Below are positions 1 through 7,355 of a DNA stretch of 45,226 bases, in pieces. The DNA comes from Waddlia sp964635295. Lineage in GTDB: Bacteria > Chlamydiota > Chlamydiia > Chlamydiales > Waddliaceae. The stretch is taken from assembly GCA_964635295.1 (NCBI GenBank), contig CAZWOB010000008.1, positions 1 through 45,226 on the forward strand, read 5' to 3'. A program made the position numbers and the translations under genes. Positions within the stretch are counted from its first letter, which is position 1. Each line of letters begins with the position of its first letter. The notes beneath the pieces are model-generated. The model ran no database searches. It saw only the letters and a program-made list of their open reading frames with translations, and was not told the origin of the DNA.

Positions 1-71
1 AAATTTTGATTTTCAACCTTCTAAAGCACTTTAGAGGGAATTAGGCAACACACCCTCTTGGATCTCATAAG

Positions 72-263
72 TTGTTCATAATGGAGAATGTAGCAAAACA
101 AATGGAAGTAAAGAGAATTCAAGCTCGGGTAAGAGTATCAAATCTCATAGGGATCCGTTTCTATCAAAAATGTGGATACGAAATTGAAGGCATTAAGAAA
201 TCTGCCGTGCTTATCAATGGGAATTACGAAAACGAATTTTATGTATCAAAAATATTAGATTAA
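72..263 (+). pseudogene. GNAT-family acetyltransferase, C-terminal remnant
   Basis: The frame encodes about 63 residues that match the C-terminal third of RimI/RimJ-type N-acetyltransferases: an acetyl-CoA-binding helix, the run RVRVSNLIGIRFYQKCGYE (the strand-turn-helix with the N-x-x-x-x-x-F-Y motif) and a final strand. The N-terminal half of the fold is missing. The frame is open only from base 45, after a TAG at 42-44, and the first codon that could start it is TTG at 72 without a clear ribosome site. The other two forward frames of bases 1-44 also contain stops, so this looks like a decayed gene rather than one cut by the window edge. A frameshift or sequencing error upstream is the alternative. 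The substrate cannot be inferred. Confidence 0.55.
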
Positions 264-413
264 CTTCGATGAAAAACAAGCTAGCAACTTAAGTTGAGAT
301 TTGAAAGGGTCTTTTCCAGGGAAATTGCAGGTTTAACATCTAACACTCCATTTCAAATTTTTCATTATTATGATAAAAAGAACCTCAATGAGAATTTTTG
401 TAGAGAGGGTTCA

Positions 414-1454
414 ATGCTGCAAACGTTAGACACACGGCTGGTTTCCGACTCCCCTATGTGGAAGCACTTGTTATCCAACTATAATTTTGCATTACTGATC
501 ACCTGCGACCAATTGGGTGTATTCGGCCTCATAGAAGGCGGCGAACATACCTTCAGCACGCTTAGCAGTACCCTGAAACTCAATGAAAAAGGGGTTACCG
601 CTGTTATTCTTGTCCTGAAATGTTTAGGTTATGTGGACTTTGAGCATGGCAAAATCGTGAATACCGATCTCACTAAAACGTATTTACTGCCTGATAGCCA
701 TTTCTATTGGGGCGATGTGCTGAAAGACGATTTGAACATTTATCATATGACCACTTTGCAAGACAGAATTCTCGATAGTTTGAAAGATGAGCATAATCTG
801 GAATGCGACGGCCACTCTGTGACTGAAATGTGGGAAGAGGAGAAAATGAGCCAGCCTGTGGCGGATGCATTCACTCGATTAATGCATAACCATATTTTCG
901 CAACGGCTGTATATTCAATGAATCAAGGCATATACGAATCCGTCGATCGCCTCTTAGATGCAGGAGGTGGTTCAGGCGCCTTTAGTATTGCTTTTTGCAA
1001 AAAATATCCGGATAAGACTTCTGCGATTTTAGAGCTCGACACCGTCTGCAAGGAAGCCGAAAAGTATATCCGGCGTTATCAGTGTGAAAACCAGATAAAA
1101 ACAATTTCGGGCAACTTCTTTCATGAGGAGAACTGGCCTGATGGGTATGACGCCATCAATTTCAGCAATGTGTTTCACGACTGGCAACCGGTGCAATGCC
1201 TGCGTCTTGCACAAATTGCATTTAACAAGCTGCCTAATGGCGGAAGAATATTCCTTCACGAAATGTTGTTGAATGAAGAAGGCGACGGCCCTCTTAATGC
1301 AGTATTGTTCAACCTGCACATGTTTATTAACCACAAATCTCAGCAATTCACGCAAAAACAGTTGTATGACATGCTTGAATCTGTAGGATTCGTCGACTGT
1401 ACAACTCAACATTCACTGGGTGATTACTCTGTCATTTCTGCTGTAAAACCTTAG
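414..1454 (+). CDS. SAM-dependent O-methyltransferase (plant/ASMT-like family 2)
   Basis: Predicted 346-residue methyltransferase that moves a methyl group from S-adenosylmethionine to a small-molecule hydroxyl or similar acceptor. The N-terminal third is a helical winged-helix dimerisation domain. The Rossmann part carries the SAM motif LLDAGGGSGAFSIAF, the acidic ribose-binding region EL-D, the motif NVFHDW, whose His is the usual catalytic base in this family, and the post-II strand IFLHEMLLNE. The frame is open upstream to a TTG at 294, but the ATG at 414 has a purine-rich GAGAGGG site and gives the usual family length of about 340 residues. The acceptor is unknown. A strong hairpin follows at 1486-1509, so it is probably transcribed alone. 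The region is AT-rich, compatible with acquisition. Confidence 0.8.
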   Translation: MLQTLDTRLVSDSPMWKHLLSNYNFALLITCDQLGVFGLIEGGEHTFSTLSSTLKLNEKGVTAVILVLKCLGYVDFEHGKIVNTDLTKTYLLPDSHFYWGDVLKDDLNIYHMTTLQDRILDSLKDEHNLECDGHSVTEMWEEEKMSQPVADAFTRLMHNHIFATAVYSMNQGIYESVDRLLDAGGGSGAFSIAFCKKYPDKTSAILELDTVCKEAEKYIRRYQCENQIKTISGNFFHEENWPDGYDAINFSNVFHDWQPVQCLRLAQIAFNKLPNGGRIFLHEMLLNEEGDGPLNAVLFNLHMFINHKSQQFTQKQLYDMLESVGFVDCTTQHSLGDYSVISAVKP

Positions 1455-1485
1455 AGGAACAGAGAGCTCTTTGGAGGGGTAATTG

Positions 1486-1509
1486 TTAAGGGGGCAGAAG
1501 CCCCCTTAA
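1486..1509 (+). terminator. Hairpin terminator after the O-methyltransferase
   Basis: Perfect 10-bp stem (TTAAGGGGGC / GCCCCCTTAA) with a 4-base AGAA loop, 31 bases after the stop codon. The stem is very stable, but only a few T residues follow, so intrinsic termination is likely rather than certain. Confidence 0.6.
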
Positions 1510-1831
1510 TTGCCCTTGAGCGGACAATTATCGAACCATTTTGTCGAGGGAATGCGCAAGATCTATGAGCTTAAACCCTTTATATCAGTAGAAAAAATTT
1601 CCAAAAATCAATGGCGAGCTGTGGCTGTTGGAGGCTAAAATGGATTTTTCCGAGAGAGAGGAGCCAATTTTTCTCTTCATCTACTCCCCTTCACCCAAAT
1701 AGAACAAAAACAAGGAGGGTTCCAAGGGGAGAATTCGGTGATTGTTCATAACTTTTTTGGACTTTGATTGGGTTAAATATTGTGGCTCTTCTACCATGCA
1801 AAATGCCCTGCAGAATCTTAAAGCTGATTTT
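1510..1831. other. Intergenic stretch without a recognisable gene
   Basis: No frame with a plausible start, ribosome site and protein-like composition is seen on either strand. A 68-codon minus-strand frame covering 1691-1897 runs through the inverted repeat and promoter of the next gene and is not convincing. The stretch is AT-rich and could be decayed sequence. Confidence 0.5.
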
Positions 1832-1906
1832 TGCAAGGTTTAGCCCATAACCTTGCATTATCAATAAACGGTTTAGATCAAAACCATGTATTGACAATGC
1901 AAGGTT
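1832..1906. repeat. Nested inverted repeats overlapping the ATPase promoter
   Basis: A 17-base arm at 1849-1865 (AACCTTGCATTATCAAT) is repeated inverted at 1890-1906 with one mismatch. A third partial copy, TGCAAGGTT, at 1832-1840 pairs with the first arm. A short inner stem, GGTTT/AAACC, lies at 1870-1874 and 1881-1885. The right arm covers the -35 box at 1891-1896 and is followed by a T run. It could be a repressor operator, a hairpin terminator for upstream transcription, or the end of an old mobile element. AATGCAAGG recurs at 3213-3221 just after the gene. Confidence 0.7.
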
Positions 1907-1919
1907 TTTTTGTTATACT
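1891..1919 (+). promoter_or_regulatory. Sigma-66/70-type promoter of the DUF4143 ATPase
   Basis: TTGACA (1891-1896) and TATACT (1914-1919) are separated by exactly 17 bases, 26 bases before the ATG at 1946. This is close to the bacterial housekeeping consensus and stronger than any other promoter seen in the window. It overlaps the right arm of an inverted repeat, which suggests repression at this site. Confidence 0.8.
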
Positions 1920-1945
1920 GAAGTTTAAAAGCGGGGAAGGTCTTT

Positions 1946-3214
1946 ATGGATCGTCAAGTAATAAAAAAAATTATTGCGGATCAGCAGGAATATCAAATTC
2001 CACGGAATTTCTTTGATAGGTCACAATCTATTACCATTAGAAAATTTATTGATGATCCAAATGTTTTGATACTCAGTGGAATTAGAAGATCAGGAAAGTC
2101 AACCATTATGCGTGTCTTGCAAAAGGAACAACAAGAATCAGATTATTATTTTAACTTTGATGATGAGCGTTTAATTCAGTTTGCGTTGAAGGATTTTCAG
2201 GTTTTGCTAGAGGTTTTTATTGAACTCTTTGGTAAGCAGTCCACATTTTATTTTGATGAAATCCAGAATATAGAAGGGTGGGAGCGGTTTGTCCGAAGGC
2301 TATACGAACAAGGAAACAAAATTTTTATTACTGGATCGAATGCTAATCTGTTAAGTCGAGAATTGGGTACTCACTTGACAGGAAGAAATATTCAATTAGA
2401 GGTATACCCTCTTTCTTTTAAAGAAGTTGTTCATCATGAATATCCAAATCTTATTAAGAAAAAAATATTCTCAACCGCAGATGTTGGAACTCTATTAAAA
2501 ATATTCGAAGATTACATGACCTTTGGAGGTATTCCAGAATATATTAAGTTCAAGAAGGTTGAGTACATAAAAAATCTTTACGAAGGAATTCTCTACCGTG
2601 ACATCATTGCCCGTCATAACATCTCCAATGAGAAACCTCTGAAAGAGCTTGTTTACTATTTTGCTAGCAACATTGGGAAAGAGTTTAGCTACAGTAAGCT
2701 GGGCGAGTACTTAGGTATTGCAAGTCCAAATACAGTTTCAAAATACTGTTCTTACCTCGAAGACTCCTATCTTTGTTTCTTTTTAAGCCGTTATAGTCAC
2801 TCTTTGAAAAAACAGATTCAATACAACAAAAAATGCTATATGATCGACCCCGCTATGATCAGGTTAATTGGCTTTCGAGTAAGTGAAGATCGAGGGCGAT
2901 TGTTAGAAAATGTTGTTTTTTTGCATTTGAAAATGATGGGAGAAGAGATTTTCTTTCATAAAGAACAAAAAGAATGTGATTTTATCATTAGGCAGGGGAA
3001 TCAGGTTGTTCAGTCTATTCAAGTAGCTTCACATCTATCGGATAAAAAAGTTAGAAAACGAGAGCTTGAAGGGTTACTCGAAGCTATGAAAGCGTACAGC
3101 TTGACGGAAGGGATGATTATTACTGAAAACGATGAAGAAGAATTCGAGGTTGAAGGTTTTCAAATAAAGGTAATTCCAATATGGAAGTGGCTCTTGCTTT
3201 TAGATCGCAATTAA
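1946..3214 (+). CDS. AAA-type ATPase with DUF4143 domain
   Basis: Predicted 422-residue protein of the archaeal/bacterial ATPase family with a C-terminal DUF4143 domain. Near residues 47-55 is a Walker A motif, GIRRSGKST. A Walker B, FYFDEIQNI, lies near residues 96-104, followed by the sensor ITGSNA and the family region LTGRNIQLEVYPLSFKE. After a winged-helix-like middle comes the DUF4143 nuclease-fold-like region (MGEEIFFHKEQKECDFII). The ATG has a good GGGGAAGG site. Members of this family are often duplicated and associated with mobile or defence loci; the cellular role is not established and I do not assign one. The gene is AT-rich relative to the rest of the window, lies beside tRNA-Leu and has an unusually strong promoter inside inverted repeats. 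Confidence 0.85.
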   Translation: MDRQVIKKIIADQQEYQIPRNFFDRSQSITIRKFIDDPNVLILSGIRRSGKSTIMRVLQKEQQESDYYFNFDDERLIQFALKDFQVLLEVFIELFGKQSTFYFDEIQNIEGWERFVRRLYEQGNKIFITGSNANLLSRELGTHLTGRNIQLEVYPLSFKEVVHHEYPNLIKKKIFSTADVGTLLKIFEDYMTFGGIPEYIKFKKVEYIKNLYEGILYRDIIARHNISNEKPLKELVYYFASNIGKEFSYSKLGEYLGIASPNTVSKYCSYLEDSYLCFFLSRYSHSLKKQIQYNKKCYMIDPAMIRLIGFRVSEDRGRLLENVVFLHLKMMGEEIFFHKEQKECDFIIRQGNQVVQSIQVASHLSDKKVRKRELEGLLEAMKAYSLTEGMIITENDEEEFEVEGFQIKVIPIWKWLLLLDRN

Positions 3215-3277
3215 TGCAAGGGTGTCAGTCGTGACTTATTGACTTGTTGGTGTTAAATCAAATGAGACCAAAAAAGT

Positions 3278-3319
3278 GAGAGGTATTAGATTGTTTCGAA
3301 AAAAAAATCTAACCCTCTC
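3278..3319 (-). terminator. Bidirectional hairpin between ATPase gene and tRNA-Leu
   Basis: Arms GAGAGGTATTAGATT (3278-3292) and AATCTAACCCTCTC (3306-3319) pair with one small bulge or mismatch around an A-rich loop. On the minus strand it follows the tRNA 3' end by 10 bases and is trailed by a short T run (ACTTTTTTGG), so it fits a tRNA terminator. On the plus strand it could also stop transcription from the ATPase gene. Confidence 0.6.
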
Positions 3320-3329
3320 GCAGTTTGGC

Positions 3330-3413
3330 TGCCGATGTACGGACTCGAACCGTAACCTTGTTGCCAAGAGTGGATTTTGAATCCACCGCGTCTACCAATT
3401 CCGCCACATCGGC
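3330..3413 (-). tRNA. tRNA-Leu (anticodon CAA)
   Basis: An 84-base gene that folds as a class II tRNA. The acceptor stem is GCCGATG/CATCGGC with discriminator A. The D arm contains GGTAGACGC. The anticodon stem GTGGA/TCCAC carries the loop TTCAAAA, giving anticodon CAA. The variable arm is long (CTTG-GCAA-CAAG) and the T arm is TACGG-TTCGAGT-CCGTA. The 3' CCA is not encoded. Confidence 0.97.
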
Positions 3414-3427
3414 TTATTACAGGGGAA

Positions 3428-3456
3428 AATATACCAAATCCCGATGAAATTTAAAA
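3428..3456 (-). promoter_or_regulatory. Probable promoter of tRNA-Leu
   Basis: On the minus strand TATATT (3433-3428) lies 14 bases before the tRNA 5' end. A weak -35 candidate, TTTTAA (3456-3451), is 17 bases upstream. The position is right for a tRNA promoter but the -35 match is poor. Confidence 0.4.
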
Positions 3457-3478
3457 GAGAAAAGAATATCATACTCCC

Positions 3479-3880
3479 ATGTCCAAACCATGCCCATGCC
3501 ACAGCGGCCTCCCCTATAAAACATGCTGCCAGCCCCTCCACCTAGGGAAGCCTGCAAGCAACGCGGAAGAGCTCATGCGCTCCCGCTACACGGCCTACGC
3601 GCTCAACCTCCCCGACTACATCATCAAGACCACACACCCCGATAACCCCGCCTATCTCTCCGACCATAAAAAATGGTCCAGCGAATTGCTCACCTTCTCC
3701 GAAACCACGCAATTCCTCGGACTGGAAATCCTCGACTCCCATGAAGATGACCATGAAGCCTCTGTCACCTTCAAAGCAATCTTAAAACAAAACGGCCAGG
3801 ATGCCTCCTTCACCGAAAAAAGCCGCTTTCTCAAAGAAAACAGTCACTGGCTTTACTTCAGCGGCGTCATTTCTCATTGA
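3479..3880 (+). CDS. YchJ/SEC-C motif family protein
   Basis: Predicted 133-residue protein of the UPF0225/YchJ family. The N terminus has the zinc-binding SEC-C signature CPCHSG...YKTCC (Cys5, Cys7, then Cys16 and Cys17), followed by the family motif EELMRSRYTAYAL. The rest is an NTF2-like fold ending in W-Y-F. It is slightly shorter than the E. coli protein (about 150 residues) because the second C-terminal SEC-C motif present in some members is absent. The biochemical role is not well defined; SEC-C motifs bind zinc and can mediate protein contacts. It starts 66 bases from the tRNA-Leu gene on the opposite strand and precedes the DUF885 gene by 57 bases. Confidence 0.85.
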   Translation: MSKPCPCHSGLPYKTCCQPLHLGKPASNAEELMRSRYTAYALNLPDYIIKTTHPDNPAYLSDHKKWSSELLTFSETTQFLGLEILDSHEDDHEASVTFKAILKQNGQDASFTEKSRFLKENSHWLYFSGVISH

Positions 3881-3937
3881 TGTAAATTTATAATTTCAAT
3901 TAACTGACTTTATTGATTTCAGCCAAGGAGGGCGCCC

Positions 3938-5980
3938 ATGTCAGTGAGTTTTGATCCCAACAACCCTGAATTTCAAGACTATTCTAGAGCTGCCAGCTCT
4001 TCCCTGGGAACCGCGGCTCCCCCACCCTCACCAGTACACTCACATATTCAGACCCAGGAAGAGAGATCCCTTCCATTAGTCATCTCAGACCGCATCCGCC
4101 AGAATATAACTCTTCAAGAGTCCAAAAAGGTTTTCGGCGACCAGCCAGACCCCTCTCGATATTGGTCGGCTATCTTTACAAGAGCAGAAGGGTGTCCAAC
4201 AGAGGCCGCCGCAATCGTTAATGAGACACAGTCAGAAGCTTCATCCTCCCATGCAAGGGAGTTTGATATTTTTGAGCGCGCATTCATTGGCCTTGCAAGC
4301 GTCTCCCCTCAATTACTGTCCGGTTTGGGACTTTTGGAATCGATCAATGTTCTTCATCACAACACCCAGCTTGACGATGTTTCGCCTGAAGCGCTGCGGA
4401 ATCGGATCAGAGAAGCGAAAACATTGTTGAAGGAACTCGAATCTGTTCCCCCGGAATCAATACCGGAAAGCTTGAGAACAAGTTATGAAACACTTTGCTG
4501 GATGTTCGACCAACAGATAAAAGGCGCTCCCTATCTCCTCCATTCCTACCATATCAATCAAATGTTTGGAGTGATTTTCGAACTCAACCAAACATTTATC
4601 GAACATCACAAACTCGATACTCCAGTTAATGTGGAAAATTATCTGATCCGCATGCGAAGGATTCCTATACAACTGATGCAGGCGATCGCGTTCTTAGATG
4701 AACAGGAAAAAGCAGGCATCATTCCGCCCCGTCTTTGCGTGGAGAAAGTGATAGAGATCATCCGGTCCATGATTCCAAAAGATGTTGAAAACCATCTCTA
4801 CTTCATCCATCTGAAATCCCATACTGAATCACCCATGATCCTGGGCGAGGCTAAGGCAATCCTGACAAACGAAGTCTACCCGGCCTTTTTAAAATTGCTT
4901 GACGTGTATCAAAACCTTCTGGAAAAAGCTCAAGACAACCATGGAGTTGACAAGCTTCCCCAAGGATCTGACTACTATCTCCATTTGCTAAAAGAACATA
5001 CAACGACAGACCTGCCTCCGGACATGATTCATGAAATGGGGATCAAAGAGGTTGAACGGATCCATGCAGAAATGCGGGTGCATCTTGCCCGCGTTGGTAT
5101 TGAGGACCCCGAAGTTTGTCCGGGAATACTGATGCAAAAGCTCCAAGAAAGAGATGAACTCTATTTTTCAAATGACGAAAAAGGGCGTCAAGAATGCATG
5201 GCCGAGATCGAAAAAATTCTCGAAAGATGCCGTCGCGAACTCTGGCCATTATTTGGGATCACTCCAAAGTCCCCTGTAAAGGTAAAGCCAGTTCCCAGGC
5301 ATGAGGAAGATGCAATGCCGGGCGCCTACTACTGCGAAGCCAGTTTGGATGGCAGCCGGCCGGGATATTACTTCATCAACCTGCGCTCAATGAAGGAGCT
5401 TCCCCGTTTTGGCCTGGAAACCCTATCTGTGCATGAAGCGGAACCTGGCCATCATTTTCAGGATACCATCCGGAATGAACTCCCCTTTCCTCTTGTGATG
5501 AAAATCATCGGTTTCACTGCATCTCAAGAGGGATGGGCGCTCTATGTCGAGAAACTTGCGTTCGAACAGGGGTTTTTCTCTTCAGATTACGATATCCTCG
5601 GGCATCTGCAGGATGAAATACTAAGGGCCGCTCGATTAGTCGTGGACACTGGGCTCCATGCAATGGGATGGACGAGAGAACAGGCGATCGACTACATGGT
5701 CGAAGCGACCGGTTACACACGTGAAACAGTGGAAACGGAGGTCGACCGCTATCTGGTGATGCCGGGACAGGCATGCGCGTATAAGGTCGGCCAGCTCAAA
5801 ATCCTGGAATTAAGACAAAATGCGAAAGAAGCTCTGAACGAGCGGTTCGATCTAAGGGAGTTTCACAATGCCGTCCTCCAAGCAGGGATCGTCCCTTTGC
5901 CGGTATTGGAAAAAGCAGTCGAAAGATATATCGAAGCTACTCTTGCCGCCGACTCGCCAACAACACCAATGTCGCCGTAA
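3938..5980 (+). CDS. DUF885 family metallopeptidase-like protein
   Basis: Predicted 680-residue member of the DUF885 family, thought to be zinc-dependent peptidases. The hallmark HEAEPGHHFQ, an HExxxH-type zinc site, lies near residues 498-507. The second conserved segment, SQEGWALYVEKLAFEQG, with the third ligand Glu, is near 526. A helical N-terminal domain precedes them, and the family end MPGQACAYKVGQLKILELR is intact. The first 30 residues are low-complexity, rich in Ser, Ala and Pro (AASSSLGTAAPPPSP), and SEASSSHAREF follows near residue 100. No signal peptide is seen. The start has a strong AAGGAGG site. A TATAAT at 3889-3894 upstream is a possible -10 box. The 3' end overlaps the convergent membrane-protein gene by 44 bases. 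Confidence 0.85.
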   Translation: MSVSFDPNNPEFQDYSRAASSSLGTAAPPPSPVHSHIQTQEERSLPLVISDRIRQNITLQESKKVFGDQPDPSRYWSAIFTRAEGCPTEAAAIVNETQSEASSSHAREFDIFERAFIGLASVSPQLLSGLGLLESINVLHHNTQLDDVSPEALRNRIREAKTLLKELESVPPESIPESLRTSYETLCWMFDQQIKGAPYLLHSYHINQMFGVIFELNQTFIEHHKLDTPVNVENYLIRMRRIPIQLMQAIAFLDEQEKAGIIPPRLCVEKVIEIIRSMIPKDVENHLYFIHLKSHTESPMILGEAKAILTNEVYPAFLKLLDVYQNLLEKAQDNHGVDKLPQGSDYYLHLLKEHTTTDLPPDMIHEMGIKEVERIHAEMRVHLARVGIEDPEVCPGILMQKLQERDELYFSNDEKGRQECMAEIEKILERCRRELWPLFGITPKSPVKVKPVPRHEEDAMPGAYYCEASLDGSRPGYYFINLRSMKELPRFGLETLSVHEAEPGHHFQDTIRNELPFPLVMKIIGFTASQEGWALYVEKLAFEQGFFSSDYDILGHLQDEILRAARLVVDTGLHAMGWTREQAIDYMVEATGYTRETVETEVDRYLVMPGQACAYKVGQLKILELRQNAKEALNERFDLREFHNAVLQAGIVPLPVLEKAVERYIEATLAADSPTTPMSP

Positions 5981-6338
5981 ACCCGATCCATGCCGTCGCA
6001 AAGGGAGCGAATTCGTCGAACATCATCAGCGCGCAAAGGGCAACCATATCGGGAACTGTCGCAGGTTCATCGACAACTGGCTGGATCACTTCGATCACCC
6101 TGTCGACCAGAGGTTTGGTTTGTGAAGGCACAGTACCCGACTGCACCAGCTTGCAAAACAAAGCTCCCACGCTGCCAAGAATCAATGTCTGCGGACCTTT
6201 GATGAGCGCCAACCCGCCAGACACTGTCAAGTACATATTGTCCTTAACAAATTGCGGGACTTTTATTTCCTGATGCTGAGGTTGTGGCTGGGGTTGCTGC
6301 GCTCCACCCCACAAGGGGACTAAGTTCCATAAACTCAT
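5937..6338 (-). CDS. Small hypothetical membrane protein with Pro-Gln repeat
   Basis: Predicted 133 residues, no family recognised. Residues 14-22 form a QPQPQPQ-type repeat. Hydrophobic segments lie near residues 36-62 (VSGGLALIKGPQTLILGSVG) and 98-127, so two membrane spans are likely with a short loop holding VDRVIEVIQPVVDEP. The ATG overlaps the stop of the preceding 53-codon ORF in an ATGA arrangement, which supports co-translation. The last 44 bases overlap the convergent DUF885 gene. It is the last gene of the long minus-strand run. Confidence 0.6.
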   Translation of the reverse strand: MSLWNLVPLWGGAQQPQPQPQHQEIKVPQFVKDNMYLTVSGGLALIKGPQTLILGSVGALFCKLVQSGTVPSQTKPLVDRVIEVIQPVVDEPATVPDMVALCALMMFDEFAPFATAWIGFTATLVLLASRRQE

Positions 6339-6496
6339 CTGCGATATCCTATCTCTTCAGTTAATGGTTGACGGCTTTTCATCATTGTGATCTCCGCCCG
6401 TTTTTCAGAAACGGTCAACTTAGGTCTATACTCCAGATTAATCGGAGCTGAATGGTACATCATCTCCAATTTACGAAAATGCTCATCTTGATTCAT
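6335..6496 (-). pseudogene. 53-codon ORF resembling the N terminus of a PaaI/4HBT thioesterase
   Basis: Minus-strand ORF from ATG 6496 to TGA 6335. Residues 5-37 (EHFRKLEMMYHSAPINLEY, then RPKLTVSEKRAEIT) resemble the first 35 residues of PaaI-like hotdog thioesterases. The conserved HAAG-x-VHG and DxA(F)FAA segments of that fold are absent, and no other frame downstream restores them. It is therefore either the remnant of a truncated thioesterase gene or a small protein in its own right. It starts 42 bases after queF and its TGA overlaps the ATG of the next gene, so it may still act as a translated leader. The resemblance is from memory and short. Confidence 0.45.
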
Positions 6497-6538
6497 GTGA
6501 TGAAGATAAAAAAAATATTTATCTAAAACAAGAGAATT

Positions 6539-7351
6539 CTACTGGCGGGGTGTTTGAAAATGGGAAAGGGGCTTTTCAAAATTTGAGCGGAAAGGATTGA
6601 TATCCAGACCTCCTCTTCGCGTAAATTTTCCAAATACCGTTAATTTCTCACACTTGCACTCGCGCATCAGATCCATGTAGATCCGTTCGATGCACTGTTC
6701 GTGGAACTCTAAATGCTGTCGATAGGAGACAAGGTACTTGAGCAGGCATTCGTGATCGATGTGGGGACCTTGATAGTGGATGAATAGAGATGCCCAATCG
6801 GGCTGCCCCGTCACAAGGCAGTTGGATTTGAAAAGATTTGTGTAAACCGACTCTTGGACATAATCTTCTCCAGCCTTTAACAAAGCCGGATCTACCTGAT
6901 AATGGTCGATCTCGATATCCAACGTATCCAGGGAAATCCCCTTAAAATCGCTTTGCGGAAGACGATCAACAAATATGACAGTGGCAGGCTTTCCGCACCC
7001 CTTGGAAAGATCCTTCTCCAATGTCTTTTGCACGTCATCGGTAGAATTAAACCGGGTCTGGTTGAAGGAGTTCAGATAGAGTTTAAACGACTTGGACTCG
7101 ATGATATTGGGAGAGTCGCAAGGAAACGTGAAAACCGCCAGAGCTATCACAGGTTTGCCTTTCTCATTCAACCAAGAAAGTTCGTAACCAAACCAAATAT
7201 CTTCCCCTTGGAAAGGAAGTTTCTTTCCGATGCCGATTTCGCTCCTTTTTTCAGATCGAGAGATCGGAAACAGCAGCGAAGGATCGTACTGATCTTGGTA
7301 AACGGTCTTCTTTCCTAATGCTGAACTACTTAACTGAGTCATGCTCGTCAT
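6539..7351 (-). CDS. queF: NADPH-dependent 7-cyano-7-deazaguanine reductase
   Basis: Reduces preQ0 to preQ1 in queuosine tRNA modification, in the cytosol. At 270 residues it is the long, bimodular QueF type (E. coli YqcD). The NADPH-binding signature ESKSFKLYLNSFN is at residues 85-97. The nucleophilic Cys178 in SNCLVTGQPDWAS forms the thioimide with preQ0, and Asp185 in the same motif is the expected proton donor. FHEQCIERI near residue 216 contains the substrate-binding His-Glu pair. It is the downstream gene of a coupled set: the deacetylase gene ends 5 bases before it. No preQ1 riboswitch is seen directly upstream, which fits an internal operon position. Confidence 0.96.
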   Translation of the reverse strand: MTSMTQLSSSALGKKTVYQDQYDPSLLFPISRSEKRSEIGIGKKLPFQGEDIWFGYELSWLNEKGKPVIALAVFTFPCDSPNIIESKSFKLYLNSFNQTRFNSTDDVQKTLEKDLSKGCGKPATVIFVDRLPQSDFKGISLDTLDIEIDHYQVDPALLKAGEDYVQESVYTNLFKSNCLVTGQPDWASLFIHYQGPHIDHECLLKYLVSYRQHLEFHEQCIERIYMDLMRECKCEKLTVFGKFTRRGGLDINPFRSNFEKPLSHFQTPRQ

Positions 7352-7355
7352 TTTA

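Noticed and set aside
1691..1897. 68-codon minus-strand ORF
   Set aside because: It runs through the inverted repeat and promoter of the ATPase gene, has no ribosome site and no protein-like pattern.
5990..6202. Plus-strand ORF of 70 codons after the DUF885 gene
   Set aside because: It is the antisense of the small membrane-protein gene, which has better start context and two clear membrane spans.
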